A DNA stretch of 64,000 nt from NCBI GenBank assembly GCA_016214985.1, contig JACRMM010000022.1, forward strand, positions 89,090 to 153,089, in the 5' to 3' direction. A program made the position numbers and the translations under genes. Shown piece after piece: positions 47,056-55,069 of this stretch. The first letter of the stretch is position 1. Each line of letters opens with the position of its first letter. The notes beneath the pieces are model-generated. The model saw nothing but the letters and a program-made list of their open reading frames with translations, was not told where the DNA came from and ran no database searches. Source of the DNA: Deltaproteobacteria bacterium (lineage in GTDB: Bacteria > Desulfobacterota > Deferrisomatia > Deferrisomatales > JACRMM01).

Positions 47056-48803
47056 TCGGAGTCGCCCTCGTGCTCGCCACCCTGTCCGCCCGCGGACGGG
47101 CGGCCGGGGCGGGGTACGAGAGCCTGCTCGAGCAGGGAAGGTTCTACCTCGAGCGGGGCGCCAACTACGGTGCGGACGCCGTGCGGGCGCTGGAGAAGGC
47201 CGAGCAGGAGAACCCCGAGCGGGCCGGCTCGGATCCGCAGTTCCTATCCGGTCTCGCCCGAGCCTATGCCCTCACCGCCCGCTTCACCGAGGCGTACCGC
47301 GCGCTGGGGCGGTGGGAGAGGCTGGGCGTGCTGGGACCCGAGGGCGAGGCGCTGCGAACGAAGCTCCTCTCAGAATCCGGTCTCGGGCGGCTTCGCGTGA
47401 CCAGTGCGGTTGCGCTGACGCGGGTGACGGTGCGCCTCGACCCCGCCGACGGCGGTCGGGTCGACGTGAGCACCCGCAAGGCGCTCGAGCGCCTCGGCGA
47501 GCTCCTCGCCCGGGGGATCGATCCCGGCCCCGAGGGGGTCATCCTGCTGGTGCCGGAGGGCAAGTACCGGTTCTCGGGTGAGAGCCCTCGGCTCTATGCG
47601 CCGCGGGAGCCGGCGCCGGTGGAGGTGTGGGCCGGCGACGAGGCCGAGGTCCGCCTGGTCGCGCTCTACCCGGACCCGGCGGCCTGGAAGGTCGTGGCGG
47701 GCAACCGCTCGGCCTCCCTCTCCTGGCCGGCGTTGCCCCAGGCGACCTTCGAGCTCAGCCGCGAGGTGGGAGGCGCGCCGGAGGTCATCTACCGGGGCTC
47801 GGCTCCGGCCTTCGCGGACGCAGGCTTGCCCGTGGGCGTCCGGGTCCGCTATACGCTGCGGAGCTTCGGGCCCCGCGGGGATCTGGTCGCCGTGTCGTCC
47901 GCCGAGGCCGAGACCCTGCCCCCCGTGTCCCGTGTCGTCGTTGCTGCGAAGCTCGGCGCGGACCTGCGCGTCGGGGTGAGCTGGACGCTGGGCGACGGCA
48001 CGGCCGACCGGGTTCGCGTCGTGCGGCGGGGGCGGCGCGGGGATGAGGTCGTGGCCGACCTCTCGGACCCGGCCGCGATCGCCTCCGGGTCGGTCTCGGA
48101 CGGGCCGTTCCTGCCTGGTGTCGAGGGGGTCGCCGTGGCGTACCGGGTGGAGGCCTGGGTCTCCCCGGGACAGACCCCGGTGGCGGCGGCCGAGGCCACG
48201 GCCGAGGTGCCCCCGCTCGTCGAGCGCGTCACCGAGGTGGTGCAGAGCATCGAGAGGGGCTCGGTGTTCCTCCAGTGGGACACGCTGCCGCGGGACGGCG
48301 CGGCCCAGGGGTATGCGATCTACCGGCAGCGCGGCGACGGGGCCGAGGGCGAGCTCGTGGGGAAGGTGGAGGACCCGTTCGCACGGGAGTTCGAGTACGC
48401 GGTCGAAGACCCGGTGAAGGCCAGCAGCTGGCGGCACTTCGTGGTGCCCTTCGTGGGGGATCGCTACCGGCTCGACCCCGAGGTCCTCGCGTTCCGGGGC
48501 CGGCCGCCGGACGAGACGTTCGAGCGGCGCGCGGCGCGCGGCCAGCGGCTCCCGGACGTGGGCCTCAGCTGGGCTCCGTTCCCTGCGGCCGTGGGCTACG
48601 CCGTGGGCATCGGCGACGGCAAGGAGGTCCTGGTGAAGAAGCCCTACCTGGAGATCTCCGGTCTCCAGAGCCCGCTCATGGGGACGGCCCACCAGGTCAA
48701 GGTGTTCGCCCTCGATGCCGAAGGGAGGAAGACGGGTTTGGTCACCCTGGAGATCCGCTACGAACACTACCCGCGCCTCGCGCCGAAGGAAGCCGACCGG
48801 TGA
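47028..48803 (+). CDS. Exported protein with fibronectin-III-like domains
   Basis: 591 residues. Signal MGHSSRRALIGVALVLATLS-ARGRAAG. A short TPR-like start (YESLLEQGRFYLERGANYGA), then beta-rich segments that read as Fn3-type repeats (SASLSWPALPQATFELSREV, DLRVGVSWTLGDGTADRVRV, SVFLQWDTLPRDGAAQGYAI). Family not recognised beyond that. ATG 47028 overlaps the DppF-type gene by 28 bp and its TGA overlaps the next gene by 4, so it is part of the importer operon. It may be an envelope partner of the system. Confidence 0.65.
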   Translation: MGHSSRRALIGVALVLATLSARGRAAGAGYESLLEQGRFYLERGANYGADAVRALEKAEQENPERAGSDPQFLSGLARAYALTARFTEAYRALGRWERLGVLGPEGEALRTKLLSESGLGRLRVTSAVALTRVTVRLDPADGGRVDVSTRKALERLGELLARGIDPGPEGVILLVPEGKYRFSGESPRLYAPREPAPVEVWAGDEAEVRLVALYPDPAAWKVVAGNRSASLSWPALPQATFELSREVGGAPEVIYRGSAPAFADAGLPVGVRVRYTLRSFGPRGDLVAVSSAEAETLPPVSRVVVAAKLGADLRVGVSWTLGDGTADRVRVVRRGRRGDEVVADLSDPAAIASGSVSDGPFLPGVEGVAVAYRVEAWVSPGQTPVAAAEATAEVPPLVERVTEVVQSIERGSVFLQWDTLPRDGAAQGYAIYRQRGDGAEGELVGKVEDPFAREFEYAVEDPVKASSWRHFVVPFVGDRYRLDPEVLAFRGRPPDETFERRAARGQRLPDVGLSWAPFPAAVGYAVGIGDGKEVLVKKPYLEISGLQSPLMGTAHQVKVFALDAEGRKTGLVTLEIRYEHYPRLAPKEADR

Positions 48804-50014
48804 AAGGACGACTTCTGATCCCCGCCCTGCTCTGGGCCGCGGCCGGCTGGGCCGGGTACCGGCCGGCAGGCGTCACGCCGCTTGCGGTGCCGGGCCTGCC
48901 CGGGTCGGGCGTCGCCGGGGATCCCCAGTGGTCTCCGGACGGCCGGGCGGTGAGCGTCGAGTTCCTCGGCGGCGACGGAACCAGTGAAGAGGTGTACGTG
49001 GCCGACGTGGTCGACGCCGCAGCCTATCCGCCGCGGCTCGCGTCCGCGGCGCCCGTGGTCTCCCGGACCGCGGCGGTGAAGGACCCCTTCGCCCTGCGCA
49101 CGAGCGAGACGGCGACCGTGAGCGAGTCGCTCTCCTGGGCGCCACCCCGGGGCCGTGGGCAGCGGGTCGCCGTGGCGGCCACGCGGGAGGCGGTGGAGCG
49201 GGGTGCCCCGCAGGTGAGCTTCGACATCTACGTCTCGGAGCCCGGCCGCAAGCGGTTTCTCACCACGAGCCGAGACAACGACGCGCACCCGGCCTTCAGC
49301 CCCGACGGCGAGTACCTCGCGTTCTCCTCCGGGAGCACCGGCCAGGGAGACCTCTACCTGTACCACTTCTTCGCCGACGCCGACCCTCTCGTCCAGGTGA
49401 CCTTCGAAGCGGCGGGGTCCGAGATCTTCCCTGCCTGGGACGCCAAGGGCGAGCGGCTGGCGTTCACGGGACACCTGGGCTCCTCGGACCACGTGTACGT
49501 CATCGACGACGTCCGAGCGCTCGCGGCCGAGCGCGACGCAGGCCGCCGCCGGTCCCTGGCGCGCCGGCTCACCCGCGACGTGACGCCCGGCTGGACGGCC
49601 TCGTGCCTCGCGCCGAGCTTCTCTCCCGACGGGCGCTGGGTGGCGTTCTACAGCCGGCAGGGCTCCACCGGGGCTGCGGACCTCTACGTCGTCCCTTCGG
49701 CCGGCGGCCCGCCCCGCCGCCTGCTCGCTGACGGGCTGCCGGAGCTGCGCCGGGGCCCGCGCTGGTCCCCGCTGGGCGACGGGCTCTTCGCCGTGCTCGA
49801 CAGCGCCGAGCGGATGAACCCCCTGGTCTGGGTGCCGCTCTCCGGCACGCCGCGGGAGCTCGAGACCGGCACCCAGCTCAACGCCGACCCCTGCCCCCGT
49901 CGGGTCGGCGACGCCATCTACCTGCTGTTCACCGCCCAGGGGAGCGCGGAGGGACGCCAGAAGCGCTGGCGAAAGCCCTACGTGACCCGACTGGTTTTCG
50001 ACCGAGGGAACTGA
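48800..50014 (+). CDS. Exported TolB/PD40-type beta-propeller protein
   Basis: 404 residues from GTG 48800 (VKGRLLIPALLWAAAGWAGY, a likely signal). Propeller blades show the PD40 pattern: GDPQWSPDGRAVSVEF, DAHPAFSPDGEYLAFSS, IFPAWDAKGERLAFTG, LAPSFSPDGRWVAFYS and RGPRWSPLGDGLFAVLDS. Such propellers scaffold protein or peptidoglycan contacts in the periplasm. No protease domain is attached. Last member of the coupled run that began at 41657. Confidence 0.8.
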   Translation: MKGRLLIPALLWAAAGWAGYRPAGVTPLAVPGLPGSGVAGDPQWSPDGRAVSVEFLGGDGTSEEVYVADVVDAAAYPPRLASAAPVVSRTAAVKDPFALRTSETATVSESLSWAPPRGRGQRVAVAATREAVERGAPQVSFDIYVSEPGRKRFLTTSRDNDAHPAFSPDGEYLAFSSGSTGQGDLYLYHFFADADPLVQVTFEAAGSEIFPAWDAKGERLAFTGHLGSSDHVYVIDDVRALAAERDAGRRRSLARRLTRDVTPGWTASCLAPSFSPDGRWVAFYSRQGSTGAADLYVVPSAGGPPRRLLADGLPELRRGPRWSPLGDGLFAVLDSAERMNPLVWVPLSGTPRELETGTQLNADPCPRRVGDAIYLLFTAQGSAEGRQKRWRKPYVTRLVFDRGN

Positions 50015-50019
50015 GGCCC

Positions 50020-50451
50020 ATGGACGACACCGTCGCCCGCTACGACCCCGTGGAGGCGATCCTCGAGATTGCCCAGGCCACCGATGTGGACATGAAGACC
50101 GTGGCCCAGGTCCTCGAGGGGGAGTTCGATTACATGGGGTGCCTGGGTCTCCTGGACGAGGAGGGCATGGACGACGCCTCGCGGCAGGAGATCGAGACCC
50201 TGAAGCGAGAGAACGTCGACATCCTCGAGGTGAGCGAGGGGGAGTACGAGACCGACGCCGCGGTCCTCTTCATCCAGCGCAACCGGGGAATCGACAAGGA
50301 GACGATCGGGCGGATCCTCCAGGCCAACTACCGGTTCATGGACGAACGGGGGTTTCTCGACGAGGAGTGGGGCGAGTCCGAGCCCGAAGAGACCCGCGAC
50401 CCGGCCAAAGGCCCCTCGTCCCGATCGGCCGCCAAGGAGCAGAACCGCTAG
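50020..50451 (+). CDS. Unrecognised acidic protein
   Basis: 143 residues, no signal or TM, strongly acidic. Contains two similar helical stretches: TDVDMKTVAQVLEGEFDYMG-CLGLLDEE and RGIDKETIGRILQANYRFMD-ERGFLDEE, suggesting an internal duplication of a 30-35-residue unit. ATG 50020 lies five bases after the propeller gene, so it is probably the tail of the same operon. Not recognised. Confidence 0.7.
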   Translation: MDDTVARYDPVEAILEIAQATDVDMKTVAQVLEGEFDYMGCLGLLDEEGMDDASRQEIETLKRENVDILEVSEGEYETDAAVLFIQRNRGIDKETIGRILQANYRFMDERGFLDEEWGESEPEETRDPAKGPSSRSAAKEQNR

Positions 50452-50743
50452 CGCGCGGGGCGGCTCCGACGTCGAAGCCGGGTCCGGTGCAAGCAGCCCT
50501 CGCGCGCGAGGTCGCCCGCTGCAAGGCCCCGGCCTGAGCCGCCGGCGTCGTTCCCCAAAACGGTGAACGCCCATCCTCCCCCCCGCCCTGCCTTCCGGCC
50601 CGCGTAAGCCTTCCGGTCGGCCCTCCCCGGTCCGACCATCGCCTCTCTCCTCTCCCGACACCCGGGCCCTCTTCCCTCGGGAACCGGCCGGCCGCACCGC
50701 GACGGTCTGCGACTTCGTGACGCAGGATCGCGGTTTCAGGTTC
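50452..50743. other. Intergenic stretch with no gene seen
   Basis: Between the acidic protein and the CBS/HPP pair. Very GC-rich; no coding frame with a credible start or composition, and no RNA gene was recognised. The last 100 bp before 50849 hold a promoter/FNR-type box described separately. Confidence 0.5.
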
Positions 50744-50786
50744 CTTGAGCCGGGTCAAAGCGCGCGCGTGTTCTCCGGTGTACGCT
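50744..50786 (+). promoter_or_regulatory. FNR/CRP-family box plus -10 for the CBS/HPP operon
   Basis: TTGAGCCGGGTCAA (50744-50757) is a TTGA-N6-TCAA half-site pair of the FNR/DNR class. A -10-like TACGCT lies at 50781-50786, which places the box centre about 41-42 bp before the predicted start (near 50793), the classic class II activator position. The CBS gene begins at 50849. Suggests oxygen- or nitrogen-oxide-responsive control; inference from motif and spacing. Confidence 0.45.
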
Positions 50787-50848
50787 CCCTGCCAGCTGAT
50801 CGTGCCGTGCCGGGGCCGCCCTCGCGCCCCCGGGAAAAAGGGTGAGAG

Positions 50849-51454
50849 ATGGGACAACGACGCGCACCGTCCGACGGGTTCCCCTCCGAAGAGGATCTCT
50901 TCGAGGCGTTGGGGGATCTCCCCGGGTATCTGGACATCACGCCGGGAGACCTCGGGAAGCTCTACCGGCTCGCGTGGCGGCACGCCGTGGACCGCTTGAA
51001 CCGGGAGCGCAAGGCCCGGGACGTGATGACGCGGGAGGTGCTGGCCGTTGAGCGCGCCACGCCCCTGCGGGAGGTGGCCGAGGCCATGTCCTCTCGCGGG
51101 GTGTCCGGGGTTCCGGTCGTCGACAAGGAGGGCCGCGTCGTGGGGGTGCTCTCCGAGAAGGACTTCTTCCGGCGACTCGCGCCGGAGGGTGGGGGCGCGA
51201 CGGCCATGTCGCTGGTCGCCGAGGTCCTCCGGCGGTGCGCGCCACGGGCCGTTGAAGTCGGGGAAGCACGGGCCGAAGACTTGATGACCTCGCCGGCGGT
51301 CACCATCGGGGACGACATCCCCCTGGGGCAGATCGTCGAGCTCTTTCGCCAGAGGAGCGTCAACCGCCTCCCGGTCGTCGATGCGGACGAACGGCTCGTC
51401 GGGATCGTGAGCCGCGGCGACCTGATCGGCCTGGCGGTCGGGGGGGCACCGTGA
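50849..51454 (+). CDS. Paired-CBS-domain protein
   Basis: 201 residues, cytoplasmic. A short N-terminal helical part, then two CBS domains: RDVMTREVLAVERATPLREV with GVSGVPVVDKEGRVVGVLSE, and EDLMTSPAVTIGDDIPLGQI with SVNRLPVVDADERLVGIVSR. CBS pairs sense adenine nucleotides. ATG 50849 lies seven bases after GGGTGAGAG-type sequence. Its stop overlaps the start of the HPP membrane protein by 4 bases, so it probably regulates that protein. Confidence 0.88.
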   Translation: MGQRRAPSDGFPSEEDLFEALGDLPGYLDITPGDLGKLYRLAWRHAVDRLNRERKARDVMTREVLAVERATPLREVAEAMSSRGVSGVPVVDKEGRVVGVLSEKDFFRRLAPEGGGATAMSLVAEVLRRCAPRAVEVGEARAEDLMTSPAVTIGDDIPLGQIVELFRQRSVNRLPVVDADERLVGIVSRGDLIGLAVGGAP

Positions 51455-51987
51455 GGTACCTCGACAAGATGCGGGGGAGCACCCGCAGCCCGCCCCGGGT
51501 CCGCCCGGCGGAGGTCCTCTGGTCCTGGGTGGGGGCGTTTCTCGGGATCGGGCTGGTGGGGTACCTCGACCAGCACCTCTTCGCGCAGAGGGACGCGGCT
51601 CTCCTGATCGGCTCCTTCGGGGCCTCGGCGGTGCTCGTGTACGGGGCGGTCCGAAGCCCGCTGGCCCAGCCCCGGAACGTGCTGGGCGGCCACCTCGTGT
51701 CCGCCGTGATCGGGGTGGCGAGCTACCAGCTCCTGCGCTCGTCGCCCTGGCTCGCCGCCGCGGTGGCCGTGGCCACCGCCATCGCCGCCATGCACCTGAC
51801 CCGGACGCTGCACCCCCCGGGGGGGGCGACGGCGTTGATCGCCGTGATCGGCGGCCCCAAGATCCACTCGCTGGGGTACCTCTACGCGCTCGTTCCCGCG
51901 GGGCTGGGCGCTGTACTGCTGCTTGCGGTGGGACTCCTGGTGAACAACCTTGCGCGCGAGCGGAGCTACCCGGAGTTCTGGGCGTGA
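51451..51987 (+). CDS. HPP-family membrane protein
   Basis: 178 residues, four TM helices. Family motifs: LLIGSFGASAVLVYG, SPLAQPRNVLGGHL, and HPPGGATAL, which names the family. Some HPP proteins from plants and cyanobacteria have been reported as nitrite transporters; whether this one is cannot be told. GTG start overlaps the CBS gene stop. The FNR-type box upstream would fit a nitrogen-oxide or anaerobic role. Confidence 0.88.
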   Translation: MRYLDKMRGSTRSPPRVRPAEVLWSWVGAFLGIGLVGYLDQHLFAQRDAALLIGSFGASAVLVYGAVRSPLAQPRNVLGGHLVSAVIGVASYQLLRSSPWLAAAVAVATAIAAMHLTRTLHPPGGATALIAVIGGPKIHSLGYLYALVPAGLGAVLLLAVGLLVNNLARERSYPEFWA

Positions 51988-51994
51988 GCCAAAC

Positions 51995-52066
51995 CTACGG
52001 TTGCCGGACGGGAGGAGACGTTCCGGGTAGGATGACAAGGGCCAGGCCGAAGAGGAAGAAGATCAC
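51995..52066 (-). CDS. Possible 23-residue membrane microprotein
   Basis: GTG at 52066 overlaps the alpha/beta-hydrolase TGA by 4 bases (GTGA). It encodes VIFFLFGLALVILPGTSP-PVRQP, a single hydrophobic helix. The coupling and hydrophobicity are suggestive only; no homologue is known to me and it may be chance. Confidence 0.2.
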   Translation of the reverse strand: MIFFLFGLALVILPGTSPPVRQP

Positions 52067-52824
52067 GGGGCGCCCTCCGGAAACGCTCGTGCCCACAGCG
52101 ACTCCAGAACTTTCGCCACGGCCTCGGGCGCCTCGATCAACGGCAGGTGCCCTACGCCGGGCAGCCGCGTCAGGCGGGCGAGAGGGAGCGCGGCCGCGAG
52201 CTCCTCGGAGAGGGGCAGGGGCGTGAGCACGTCGACCTCGCCGCACACCACCTCGGCCGGGAGCCGAACGCGCGCGAGTTCCTCGACCGACAGGCCGTAG
52301 GCCGCGCAGGCGGAGAAGTCCGCGAAGAGGGCCTCGGGCCCGGCGGCCGCCATCATCGCCGCCGCCTGCTGGATCGTCTCCTGAGCCGTGCCCCGGGCGA
52401 AGAGGAACTTCGCCAGGTTGTCCACCGTACACGCGAAGGCGTCGCGCGCGCCGCGCAGGATCCTCGGGTCCACCGGGAGGCGGGCCCCCGTGGACACGGC
52501 GCCCACTCCGGTGAGCCCCGGCGGGCCGCGGACCGCCAGGGTCAGCGCGATCGCTCCCCCCAGGGAGTGGCCGGCCACGGCGTAGCGCGTGGCCCCCGCC
52601 TCGGCCAGGAGCGCCTCGGTCGCGTCGGCGAGCTCGGCCACCGAGGCGGCGGCTGGCCCGGGCCGGGTCCCGTGGCCGGGAAGATCCAGGGCCACGGCCG
52701 GGACGCCCCGCTTCCGAAGGCTCGCGACCACGGCCCCCCACAGCGTGTGATTCCCCCCCGCCCCGTGGACCAGGGCCAGGGCCCGGCCCCTCCGATCCGG
52801 TGCGCCGCTCCACGCCTGTGCCAT
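52063..52824 (-). CDS. Alpha/beta-hydrolase fold protein
   Basis: 253 residues. Oxyanion region LVHGAGGNHTLW, nucleophile elbow GHSLGGAIA (Ser), acid Asp in CGEVDVLTPL, and catalytic His in GVGHLPLIEAPE. GHGTRPGPA follows the first strand. Typical esterase/lactonase/C-C hydrolase architecture; substrate unknown. ATG 52824. Convergent with the HPP gene. Confidence 0.88.
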   Translation of the reverse strand: MAQAWSGAPDRRGRALALVHGAGGNHTLWGAVVASLRKRGVPAVALDLPGHGTRPGPAAASVAELADATEALLAEAGATRYAVAGHSLGGAIALTLAVRGPPGLTGVGAVSTGARLPVDPRILRGARDAFACTVDNLAKFLFARGTAQETIQQAAAMMAAAGPEALFADFSACAAYGLSVEELARVRLPAEVVCGEVDVLTPLPLSEELAAALPLARLTRLPGVGHLPLIEAPEAVAKVLESLWARAFPEGAP

Positions 52825-53149
52825 GCTCTCCTCTCCTTCCCGGGCGGCGAGCCTCCCGCCCGCGACCCGGTCTTCGGACGCCGCACTCTACCGCGCCGGG
52901 CCCGGGCGGTAAACAGGGCTCAGGCTCAAGTCCTCAGGGCTCCGGGTCGATCAGACACGGCGGCACGGTCGGCGGATCACCGGGGGGCTTTTCGCCTCCC
53001 GGATACCGGTCCGGCCGGGAGTCATCGGCCCGCAGCGACGCCTCGTCCACCGGTGAGGCGGCGGGTCGGATGCTGCTCGCCGAGTGATTCCGGCATCGAA
53101 CCGTGCCCGCCGGAGCTCGCCCGACCCTCTGACACGCGGGAGTCACCCA
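52825..53149. other. 325-bp divergent intergenic region, no gene seen
   Basis: Lies between the hydrolase (minus) and cheX (plus). A GGCTCAGGCTCAAGTCCTCA-type short repeat sits near 52917-52940. No promoter could be assigned with confidence. Confidence 0.5.
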
Positions 53150-53629
53150 ATGGACGTGCGCTTCATCAACCCCTTCATCACCGCGACGACCAATGCACTC
53201 CAGACCATGGCCGGGCTGGAGGTCACGCGGGGCTCACCCTTCGTCAAGGGCGGTTTTCAGGCCCTGGCCGACGTGAGCGGCATCATCGGCCTGGCCGGGG
53301 AGGCGAAGGGAGCGGTCGTCGTCTCCTTCCCGTTCAGCCTCGCCAAGAGGATCTACGAGGCCATGACCGGTGAAGCGGTCGCCCACGGCCATCCGGGGAT
53401 CGCCGATGCGGTCGGGGAGATCGCCAACATGGTCGCCGGCGGCGCCAAGGGGGCGCTCACCGAACAGGGCATGAACTTCCGCATCAGCGTTCCGAGCGTC
53501 GTGATGGGCAAGGAGCACACCATCTCGCACAAGAGCGACGCCCCGTGCCTCATCATCCCGTTCCAGCTCGGCACCGACACCTTCTGGCTCCAGGTGTCGA
53601 TCAAGCTGATGCCGGACGGCAGCGGCTGA
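53150..53629 (+). CDS. cheX: CheX-type CheY-P phosphatase
   Basis: 159 residues, single CheX/CheC-like domain. Start MDVRFINPFITATTNALQTM is the CheX N-terminus. The catalytic ExxN pair is Glu90/Asn93 in AVGEIANMVAGGAK, and GLAGEAKGAVVVSFPFSLAK is the core strand pair. Dephosphorylates CheY-P to end the signal. ATG 53150 is the conserved start; the frame from 53084 is an extension. It lies far from both che clusters, as an orphan, and so could serve either. Confidence 0.9.
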   Translation: MDVRFINPFITATTNALQTMAGLEVTRGSPFVKGGFQALADVSGIIGLAGEAKGAVVVSFPFSLAKRIYEAMTGEAVAHGHPGIADAVGEIANMVAGGAKGALTEQGMNFRISVPSVVMGKEHTISHKSDAPCLIIPFQLGTDTFWLQVSIKLMPDGSG

Positions 53630-53974
53630 GTGGCACCCCGGCGACGTCCGGGGCGCGCGCGCCGCACGCCGCACGGCAGGGTCCCAGGAAAGTCGGTCGC
53701 CGAAGGGGCTTGCCGGGTCTGCTCGTGCAGCCGGACGGCCGTTCCAAGCCTGGTGCACCCCTCACGGCTGCAACGCTCCTCCCAAGTCTTCGAAGAACCC
53801 AGCGTCGGCGCAGCGTTCCGATCGCTCGGCCTCGTCCGGCGGAGCGACAGGCGCGGCAAGCCCCGTGCCACGAGAGAAGGACGGAGCCCTGCGCCGAACG
53901 GAGCAGGACCTTGACGCCCTGCGAGGGAAACGGCTACCGTTGGCCGCTCGATTTCTCCCCTCGCCGGAGCCCCC
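53630..53974. other. 345-bp intergenic region before the B12 genes, no gene or riboswitch seen
   Basis: Between cheX and the CobT-like gene. I looked for a cobalamin riboswitch (B12 box and the conserved GGGAA core) and did not find one. No convincing coding frame. Confidence 0.5.
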
Positions 53975-55069
53975 ATGTCTGCCCCCCTCGCTGCCCAGCA
54001 CGACGGACGAATCCGCGCCTTGACGCCCCGGCCCGAGGCGTTTCTGCGACGCCTGGCGGGCCGGCCCCTGTTCGCCTGCGCCGTGGCCTCCACCGACACG
54101 GCGGAGATCCCAGGCATCTCGGCGGCCGGAGAGACGCCGGAGAAGCGCCGGTACACCGCGGCGCTGGACGCGGAGTTCCTGGTCCTGGGGCGGCCGGTCA
54201 CGTTGCCCGAGATCCCGAAGAACCCCCTGGGGCCACCGAGCCCGGTCGTGATCACTCGCGCCGCGCTGGCGGCTCTGGACCTCGAGGCCCTGATCATCGA
54301 CGCCGGCATCCGGGTGGCTCCCCAGACGCCGCGTCTCGTACTCGGAGGGGCCCCCGGGCGCTGCATCACCACCGGAGCGGCCTTGGAGTACCCACCGGGC
54401 CTGTGGGAGAACTGCCGCGCCGCCGGGCGCTGGCTCGCTGCGTCGGCGCCCTGGCTCATCCTTGCCGAGTCGGTTCCGGGCGGGACCACGACGGCCTTGT
54501 CGCTCCTCGAGGGCCTGGGCGTGCCGGCCCGCGGCCGCGTTTCCTCGTCCATGCCGGGGGGCAATCACGAGCTCAAGGACGAGGTGGTGGCCCGCGCCCT
54601 GGCCGCTGCCGGCCTGCCCGCGGGTGCCTCGGCGCTGGAGGTCGCCGCGGCCGTCGGGGATCCGATGCAGCCGGCCGTCGCGGTGATGGCGTTGGAGGCG
54701 AGCCTGCGGGTCCCGGTCGTGCTGGGCGGCGGCACGCAGATGGCAGCGGTGGCCGCTCTGGCGCTGCGCCTGCTCTCCGAGGGGCACCCGGGAAAGGTGG
54801 AGAACCTGGGCCTCGCGACGACCCGCTGGGTCGCGGACGACGCGTCGGCCGACCTCCCGGGGATCCTGGGGGACCTCGGCGGTTCGGTGGCCGCATTCGC
54901 GGCCGGCCTCGACTTCGGTGGATCTGCGATCCCGAACCTGTGCCGCTACGAGGAAGGGCTCGTGAAGGAGGGGGTGGGCGCCGGCGCCGCGGCCTTCGCC
55001 GCGTTCCTGGGCGGCTGGTCCCACGCCGACCTCCTCGGGCGGATCGAGGGGGTGGTCCGTGGGCTCTAG
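53975..55069 (+). CDS. CobT-like nicotinate-nucleotide phosphoribosyltransferase (UPF0284 type)
   Basis: 364 residues. Long match in style to the archaeal/cyanobacterial UPF0284 form of CobT: FACAVASTDTAEIPGISAAG, ILAESVPGGTTTALSLLEGL, GRVSSSMPGGNHELKDEVVA, GDPMQPAVAVMA and VLGGGTQMAAVAAL. Expected to activate the lower-ligand base for the cobamide nucleotide loop. Bacteria more often use the unrelated-length canonical CobT, so this version is of note. ATG 53975. Its end overlaps the next gene by 11 bp. Confidence 0.85.
   Translation: MSAPLAAQHDGRIRALTPRPEAFLRRLAGRPLFACAVASTDTAEIPGISAAGETPEKRRYTAALDAEFLVLGRPVTLPEIPKNPLGPPSPVVITRAALAALDLEALIIDAGIRVAPQTPRLVLGGAPGRCITTGAALEYPPGLWENCRAAGRWLAASAPWLILAESVPGGTTTALSLLEGLGVPARGRVSSSMPGGNHELKDEVVARALAAAGLPAGASALEVAAAVGDPMQPAVAVMALEASLRVPVVLGGGTQMAAVAALALRLLSEGHPGKVENLGLATTRWVADDASADLPGILGDLGGSVAAFAAGLDFGGSAIPNLCRYEEGLVKEGVGAGAAAFAAFLGGWSHADLLGRIEGVVRGL

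Noticed and set aside
53700..53974. Possible cobalamin riboswitch before the CobT-like gene
   Set aside because: No B12 box or the conserved core words could be found; only general GC-rich sequence.
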